Shown: in pieces, positions 58,520 to 64,000 of the stretch
Numbering within the stretch: the first letter of the stretch is position 1
Layout of the letters: each line of letters opens with the position of its first letter
Assembly: GCF_030272615.1 (NCBI RefSeq)
Contig: NC_081410.1
Span: 118,241,140 to 118,305,139 of the forward strand
Source: Cryptomeria japonica
Taxonomy: Eukaryota > Streptophyta > Pinopsida > Cupressales > Cupressaceae
Direction of reading: 5' to 3'
Length of the DNA: 64,000 bases
The notes under the pieces: generated by a model
Told to the model about the DNA's origin: nothing
Database searches by the model: none
The model's input: the letters and a program-made list of their open reading frames with translations, nothing else
Position numbers and translations under genes: made by a program

Positions 58520-59463
58520 ATCCTTTGGTTGAGTAAGGGCGATCAAGGATATTTCTTCTAGTTGCTTCATTCCATGCCCTTACAAACTAGAAAATATTTT
58601 TCTCTCCGCTTAATAGCTAACTCGTTAGTAGTTATATTAGAGCAGCTGAGTATGATCACATGCCACACTATCTCTAGTTGTTCCTGGCACATTCTTGATA
58701 ACATGAAAATGATGAATCCGTAAATTTAAAAAAATGGGGTAAAATTTCTATAGCGATTGAAAAATCTGGATCGAATCAGACAAATTTGGCCAGTCAAAAT
58801 GATTTAGATCTGCTTGGATTCGGACCAGATCAGGCTGAATCTGGGAGATGTGGTCTCATTGTGAAGTCTGTATGCAAATAATTCTAAATTTACCATAGTG
58901 GCATTCCATTTACATGACACTGACAAGATTCATTACCCAGGTTTAAAATGGGGAAAGCTGGGTAAATTAACTGTAAAGTTGAGGAAGTAATCAAAAGTTT
59001 TTTGGTCAAAGCCTAAGATTGACAGTAAACTAGCATAGGAAACAATGTGAGCTCTGATTCTCACAAGAAATTGCAAGTTATTTGAGATTTTTGGTGCTGT
59101 GTGATTAGTAATTAACATCGTGGAATTTTCATGTGCTAACCACAAGACCTCTGTCAAGTTTGTGTGAATTATTTTAAAATATTTCACTTGTAGGGTGGAA
59201 TTAGTTGTCTTAATTTCTTCCATGATGCTTCCAACTGCAAAACTTGAGTTCGTCGAAAGCAAATGCAGAAAATCCAGATGGACAACATATTTAGAAAATC
59301 AGTCAAATTCAATCAAGGACTTTTATGTATTTCGCAGTTACAATGTCACAGATTTTTTTCTGTTGAGATTATGGAAATTTTCATAGTTTGATATTTTTAC
59401 TATTTAGTATTTTTTTGGCTAAAAGTAAAGGAATAAATTTCGTACGTGGCTTTATCCATTCAG

Positions 59464-59559
59464 GTCTCCAAAATGCTAGTCGGAGGATTGCATATTGTTG
59501 GAATCTATGTCTGGGCTGCTGAGAATGTCTTCAAAAACTCTAGTTTGATGCTTTGGCAG
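59464..59559 (+). CDS. ODR4: ODR4-like gene, exon 3
   Basis: Follows a TTTATCCATTCAG acceptor and reads VSKMLVGGLHIVGIYVWAAE, then NVFKNSSLMLWQ, 32 codons before a GT donor (59560). WVGEHARQ of exon 2 plus VSKMLVGG of exon 3 rebuilds the family motif WxxEHAxQVSxMLxGG, which supports both the identity and the 3419-bp intron. No fourth exon can be found up to 64000. Confidence 0.9.
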
Positions 59560-59950
59560 GTAATTTTGCTCAACCCTTTCATTACACAAGTGTAAAAGGA
59601 GTTCAGTACATATCTATTTTTTGTCATTTTAAATTGCTATGATAATATTGTTTTTACTTTAGACTAATGGTTAGACATACAAGAAACATCTTTCAATACT
59701 GAACAGTTTTTGGTGACATTTTATTCTCAATGAAAAAATGGTTTCATAAGAAACTACTAATGTAAAACTTTTTATTCTTCATTGAAGTGAAAAGTAAATT
59801 CTTCATATCGAACAAGACATCTTTCCCATGCAGCCAGATGTTTGCTTTAACCAACAAATTAGAACATTCTCAGTTTTATAAATGCTCAAGGGAATGCATA
59901 ACCTGAATGCTTAATTTTTGTTTTTTACGTTTGAGTTAGCTGGGTCTCTT

Positions 59951-60456
59951 TCCAAATGGTAGAAATATGAAGATAAATAAGTTTGTACTTTCTAGCATTA
60001 TTGCAACCTTTGTAATCTAATCAAGTAAGTTATTCTGGTAAGAATAGCGTTGAGTAGGTGCGAGAAATTCCCAGGGATTTTTCCTGCAATAGAATCTGAA
60101 ATAGGCATTGACACTGTTTTCAAATGGTAGAAATATGAAGATAAGTCAACATTACTTGCTTGCTTTATTTGTGCCTTTGCAATGTAATCTAGTAAATTAT
60201 TCTGGCAAGAATAGCATCAAATAACTGTGATATGGCCATGTTTCTAAAACATCTAACAAGGTAGTCTTAAGGAACTTGGTGGAAGTTGAAACAGATTTTA
60301 ATTGTGTTTGCTGGAAAATTCCTAGCATGATTTAATTACCATTTTTAGGAATACACAAGGCATACCAAGTGTGGTTATAAACATGGCCATATCACTTAAG
60401 ATGAGGCATACACATCTTTTGTGCAATAGAATCTGACATAGGCATTGACAGTACTC
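59951..60456. repeat. Degenerate tandem repeat, about 168-bp period
   Basis: AAATGGTAGAAATATGAAGA occurs at about 59956 and 60121, and AATAGAATCTGAMATAGGCA at about 60088 and 60425, twice that period. A 17-bp inverted repeat (60227-60243 and 60379-60395, GTGATATGGCCATGTTT) lies inside. Confidence 0.65.
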
Positions 60457-61671
60457 CAAGATGTTGATATTATTCTCTACTCCCTTACTAGTAATTTTCA
60501 TTTTTCAGCACTCAATAGAAAATGCCAAACCAAATAGTTAGGCTTGATAGATTTGATTCTAGATACCATTTATCTTTATGTGATTTGTTGATTTCATAGT
60601 TACATTTATGTTTCAGTTTTGTTTGCAATTTTTGTTTTACTACTCAATAATTCATTAGAAAGAAGGTACCTTAAAACTAGTGTCTCATCTGAAATATTAA
60701 GGAAAAGCATGGATTATCCATCGCAAATGAACCATGGTCTTATTGATGACACGAGAAACATGTCTGTTATAGTTCTATGGAGATTTATTTATTAATACCA
60801 ATGCTTGACATTCTGTGTATAATATTAGGGTTTTCATTTTCTTCAAACAACCCAGTACATGTCATTATTCACACATTGTATATATATCAAAATATTGAGC
60901 AGAATATATGACAGGGAACTTTGTACCAAAATAATCTTCACTCTACAATATGTTGATCAAGTGTTGTGATATCCCTCACCCTTTTAGATTTAAATATGAA
61001 TTAATTATCATAATAATAATAGTTTGGGGTACCCCTCTGCCTTTAAAATTTAAAATATGAATGAACTGTCACCCTTGTTGTGTTCATTCATAGGTGGCAT
61101 GGGGGAATGTTAACATTGGTTTTTGCTTAATCCTGATGTCTTTGTCGTATACAATTGACTTAGGAAGCATGATCAATGATTATTCACTCTTAACATCTTA
61201 CCATAAACTTGACTAAGGGTTCACACATTGATGTTACCTTCTTCCCATGGAAGATACAAGTTGACAACACATTGGGACCACTAACAAAGGCATACTTGAC
61301 ATGGATTTTTTAATCTGGCAACTCTTGGAAAACTTTATATTGACTTGAGGATAACATTCTCTGTGAATGATAAGTTTCATGCTGAGGTCCGCACCATCAA
61401 TGCTCAAAGCAAGGTGTATGCACTCGATAACAAGGCATCATACAAGGATAGTCTAACCACCATCATGGGTGTCTCTTGACCACATCACATGCTCACAAGA
61501 AGCAAAGCACCCCACTAACAATGTTGCCAGTGAAGAAATGCACCAACTAGTATGACTGCAGTTAAGCTTCGAGAATGATGTTTGCTCCAAAAATGATTTG
61601 ATGCACAAAATCCCACCAACATGTGCAACCTGCCTTGTAATTTAGTGTAGCAATAACCATATATGGACTAT

Positions 61672-61838
61672 TCGCCGAAAACTTGGTGAGTTTTCAAAAA
61701 CTTACAAGTTTTTTTGCTTGGCGAGTACTTATGACTTTAACTCACAGAAGAAACTTGCCGAGTTCTTAGCAAAAACTTGTTGAGTTTTTGGCAGTTTTTT
61801 CACAAAAACTCAGCGAGTTTCCAGGAAAAACTCGGCTG
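61672..61838. repeat. Cluster of AACTCGGCGAGTT-like palindromes
   Basis: Five copies close to AAACTYGSYGAGTTT (near 61679, 61716, 61751, 61774, 61806), plus a sixth that breaks off as AAAAACTCGG at 61826-61835, a few bases before the copia LTR at 61839. The motif is nearly self-complementary. Confidence 0.75.
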
Positions 61839-62684
61839 TGTTAATTTTAGTACTTTCAGATTGAATAAAACTCAGAAAATCAGAATTTGTTTCTAACTAG
61901 GTTAATTAGATTTATTGTTTTCCAGATTTAAGCATAGTAAAGAAAATGAATGCATAAAGACAAGGCACAGTTACCTTGGGAAAACCTCCTAGGAGGAAAA
62001 ACCCAGCCAGAAAAGATCCTCAGATCTGATTATGGTTTTGAATTCAACTGATAATTACACACTTATCTGGAGTATAGATGTTGCAGTCACAAGGAAGATG
62101 ACATAGAAGTCTACACAATTAGTTTACTGATAGAGATCATGATCTGCAGTCCTTCTAATAGGGTTTGCTGTGCATAACAAGGGTTAGCTGCACCTTTCAA
62201 CTAGTTCGCAGTTTGCTTGAGCCTTCAATGGAGTTCTCAATCTTTTAATGATGATCTGCTGCCTTTAATGAAGTTCGCTGCCTCCTACTAATGATCTGCT
62301 GCCTTTAATGAAGTTTGCTATTATCAACTGCCTTGTATATGTAGTTCGCATCCTCAAGGTATATTTCGCATTTACTTGAAATCTGAATGAATGATTATTA
62401 TGTGAAGTATATGCTTTATTTATAGGAGTAGCAATACTTCTAATCATGTCGGCTTGCCTTGCAAATTAAACATTTTAATTTATTTAATTTCTTTTATGCG
62501 AAATGGATAGGGTCGGCCCTATCATGGTGGCATGATGGGTTTGAGTGTAGCATGGGGACCTTATAGGAGAAGCCGAGAGGTATAGGGCCTGGCCCTATAT
62601 GTTGGAGAAGGGGCTGCCCCCCTTAGGCGGATTTCAATGTTGCCCAAGGTAATTGGAATCTGCCAGCCCTAATTACAAACAACA
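61839..62684 (-). repeat. Copia 3' LTR (846 bp)
   Basis: Plus-strand ends TGTTAATTTT and AAACAACA give TG...CA. The partner LTR is outside the window, so boundaries rest on the ends and the PPT. Confidence 0.8.
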
Positions 62685-62697
62685 CTCCCTCTTAATT
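62685..62697 (-). other. Copia polypurine tract
   Basis: The - strand reads AATTAAGAGGGAG directly before the 3' LTR start TGTTG. Confidence 0.8.
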
Positions 62698-62798
62698 AGG
62701 GAAGAGAATCATAACCATAATCTTCCATTTTGCACACAAACAAAGTATGGAACTACATAATCATAATCTTCCAGCTTGCACACAAGCATAGATTGGAT

Positions 62799-63083
62799 CC
62801 ACCTTACATTGCCCGCAGAGGGTGGAGAGGATCTTTTCTACCATCTTACATTGCCCGCAGAGGATGGTCAACAATTACACTACTACCATCTTACATTGCC
62901 CACAGAGGATGGTTTAACAATTACACTTCTCCCTGAGAAGATTTACAATACCATCTTACATTGCCCGCAAAGGATGGTTAACATTTACAATACCATCTTA
63001 CATTGCCTGTAGAGGATGGTTAATAATTACACTTCTCCTTGAGAAGTTTACAATACCACCTTATATTGCCCGCAGAGGGTGGT
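62799..63083. repeat. Six-copy hairpin minisatellite in the copia 3' untranslated region
   Basis: Units at 62799-62825, 62840-62868, 62885-62913, 62950-62978, 62992-63020 and 63055-63083 share CCATCTTACATTGCCCGCAG followed by AGGATGG. The ends (ACCATC and GATGGT) pair in each unit. In the outer units both arms change together to CCACC and GGTGG. Confidence 0.9.
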
Positions 63084-63101
63084 TTGATACAACACAATGT
63101 A

Positions 63102-64000
63102 TCACTGAGATTGAGACTCCCTCTCAATTGGGATTTCATTTTCCATAATACCAAGTCTGTCCTTGAAGTACACAAACTTCACTTTGGATAGAGGCTTGGT
63201 AAGAATATCTGCAACCTGCTCATCAGTGCTGACATACTTTAGCTGAATAGCTCCTCTTTGCACCATATCCTGAATGAAATGATTTCCACATGTTTTGACC
63301 TGTCATGAAACACTGGATTGATAGACATTTTAATACAACTCTGGTTATCACAGTGAATAACTGTAGGATCCCAAGGCTGACCCAACAGCCTAGCAAGAAG
63401 CTTACGAAGCCACACTGCTTCTCTGGAAGCTACACTTGCTGCAATATACTCAGCTTCAGCAGTAGTCAATGCCACTGAGGATTGTTTTCTGCAAGCCCAA
63501 GAGATCACTGCGGATCCCAAGCTAAAACAAATACCGGAGGTGCTTTTCCTGTCTTTGACGCTTCCAGCCCAATTTGCATCTGAATAACCTTCCAAGGTTA
63601 TTGAAGTGTTAAGTGGATACTTCAACCCAAAATCGACTGTTCCTCGCAAGTATCTTAGGATGTGCTTGGCCGCAACAAGATGAACATGTTTGGGCATGCT
63701 CATAAACTGGCTGAGAGCATTCACAACAAAACATATGTCTAGTCTAGTGTTAACTAGATACATCAGTGATCCAATCAACTGCCGATACTTTGATGGATCT
63801 GCAAAATCAGAGTTAGCTGCAGAAACACTTAACTTCTTTAAGTTAGATTCCATAGGAGTAGACATGGGTTTACAATGCATCATTCTAAATTTTTTCAAAA
63901 TGTCAATAGTATATTTTCCTTGACTTAGAAAAATTTCGTTAGATCTTTGCCATACTTCTAGACCTATAAAATAATATATTAGACCTAAGTCTTTCATTTC
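63102..64000 (-). CDS. Copia RT end and RNase H, partial
   Basis: From the window edge the frame reads MKDLGLIYYFIGLEVWQRSN, SQGKYTIDILKKFRM, YRQLIGSLMYLVNTRLDICF, EGYSDANWAGSVKDRKSTSG, AVISWACRKQSSVALTTAEA and HCDNQSCIKMSINPVFHDRS, all standard copia RT end and RNase H blocks. The RNase H Asp and Glu residues can be followed. Near 63280 an indel shifts the frame (HVEIISF instead of HVEI..HFI). The shifted frame continues through VSTDEQVADILTKPLSK to TGA at 63102. RT catalytic motifs are beyond the window. Confidence 0.92.

Larger units (their letters stand above)
56045..59463 (+). other. Intron 2 of the ODR4-like gene (3419 bp)
   Basis: Bounded by GT and AG. It carries a (CTT)7 run at 57781-57802, an AC run near 57591, a TRIM (58185-58519), and repeat-like DNA at 57840-58180 that includes a PBS-like GATACCACC. 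The short frames inside it are not supported as genes. Confidence 0.85.
59560..61838 (+). other. Intron 3 of the ODR4-like gene, first part
   Basis: Starts at GT (59560) and runs past the window. No further exon is visible. It holds the degenerate ~168-bp repeat (59951-60456), the palindrome cluster (61672-61838), and AT-rich filler between them. Confidence 0.7.
61839..64000 (-). mobile_element. Ty1/copia element, 3' half, in ODR4-like intron 3
   Basis: The 3' LTR (61839-62684), PPT, a hairpin minisatellite and the RT/RNase H end are present on the - strand; the rest lies beyond 64000. Coding decay is slight (one frameshift), so this is the youngest-looking autonomous-type element here. The second target-site copy is outside the window. 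Confidence 0.9.

Overview
This window reads as plant nuclear DNA from a large, transposon-swollen genome. A gymnosperm, probably a conifer, is my inference; it rests on very low gene density, nested and decayed LTR retrotransposons, and kilobase introns filled with repeats. The only convincing host gene is a partial ODR4-like gene on the + strand from 55558, with exons at 55558-55638, 55811-56044 and 59464-59559. Its third intron runs to the window edge. I see no rRNA or tRNA gene and no CRISPR array.

Layout from the left. 1-5499 is a decayed L1-type LINE (+) with ORF1, endonuclease, reverse transcriptase (RT), a zinc-binding zf-RVT segment and RNase H. It is split by a 370-bp TRIM (2917-3286). 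Next is a complete but decayed Ty1/copia element on the - strand (5500-12646) with a perfect 5-bp target duplication (AATTG). 12652-21826 is broken Ty3/gypsy-like material on the + strand: an LTR-like stretch, a gag start at 14509, and a long ORF at 18962-20992 interrupted only by TAG codons. Inside it sits a non-autonomous long-LTR element (14722 to about 18750). 21827-29621 is a chromodomain-bearing Ty3/gypsy element (chromovirus) on the - strand with two 1548-bp LTRs and one long polyprotein frame broken by nonsense codons. 29622-32426 is LTR-like DNA plus a gag remnant, ending in a 545-bp ATGT/TG microsatellite.

32972-45865 is a non-autonomous LTR element on the + strand, with PBS, PPT and LTRs of about 1.22 kb. 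It carries a coiled-coil, four-zinc-knuckle gag-like ORF and a second ORF of about 1100 codons that I do not recognise, and no protease, integrase or RT. Its left LTR is split by a 4975-bp insertion (33495-38469) flanked by a GAACC duplication. That insertion has TG...CA ends but no visible LTRs, one ORF of about 1049 codons on the - strand, and an array of 21 TCGA sites upstream of the ORF. I consider these two nested units the most unusual content of the window.

45866-55557 holds LTR scraps, a second, much more decayed gypsy RT/gag remnant (-), and low-complexity or repeat-derived DNA. 55558-64000 is the ODR4-like gene. A 335-bp TRIM with a perfect ATCCT duplication lies in intron 2. Intron 3 carries degenerate tandem repeats, a cluster of AACTCGGCGAGTT-like palindromes, and the 3' half of a fairly young copia element (61839 to beyond 64000) with a six-copy hairpin minisatellite in its 3' untranslated region.

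In several elements the disrupting stop codons are mostly TAG, which fits C-to-T decay at CAG codons (or at TGG read from the other strand). This would be expected of heavily methylated repeats.
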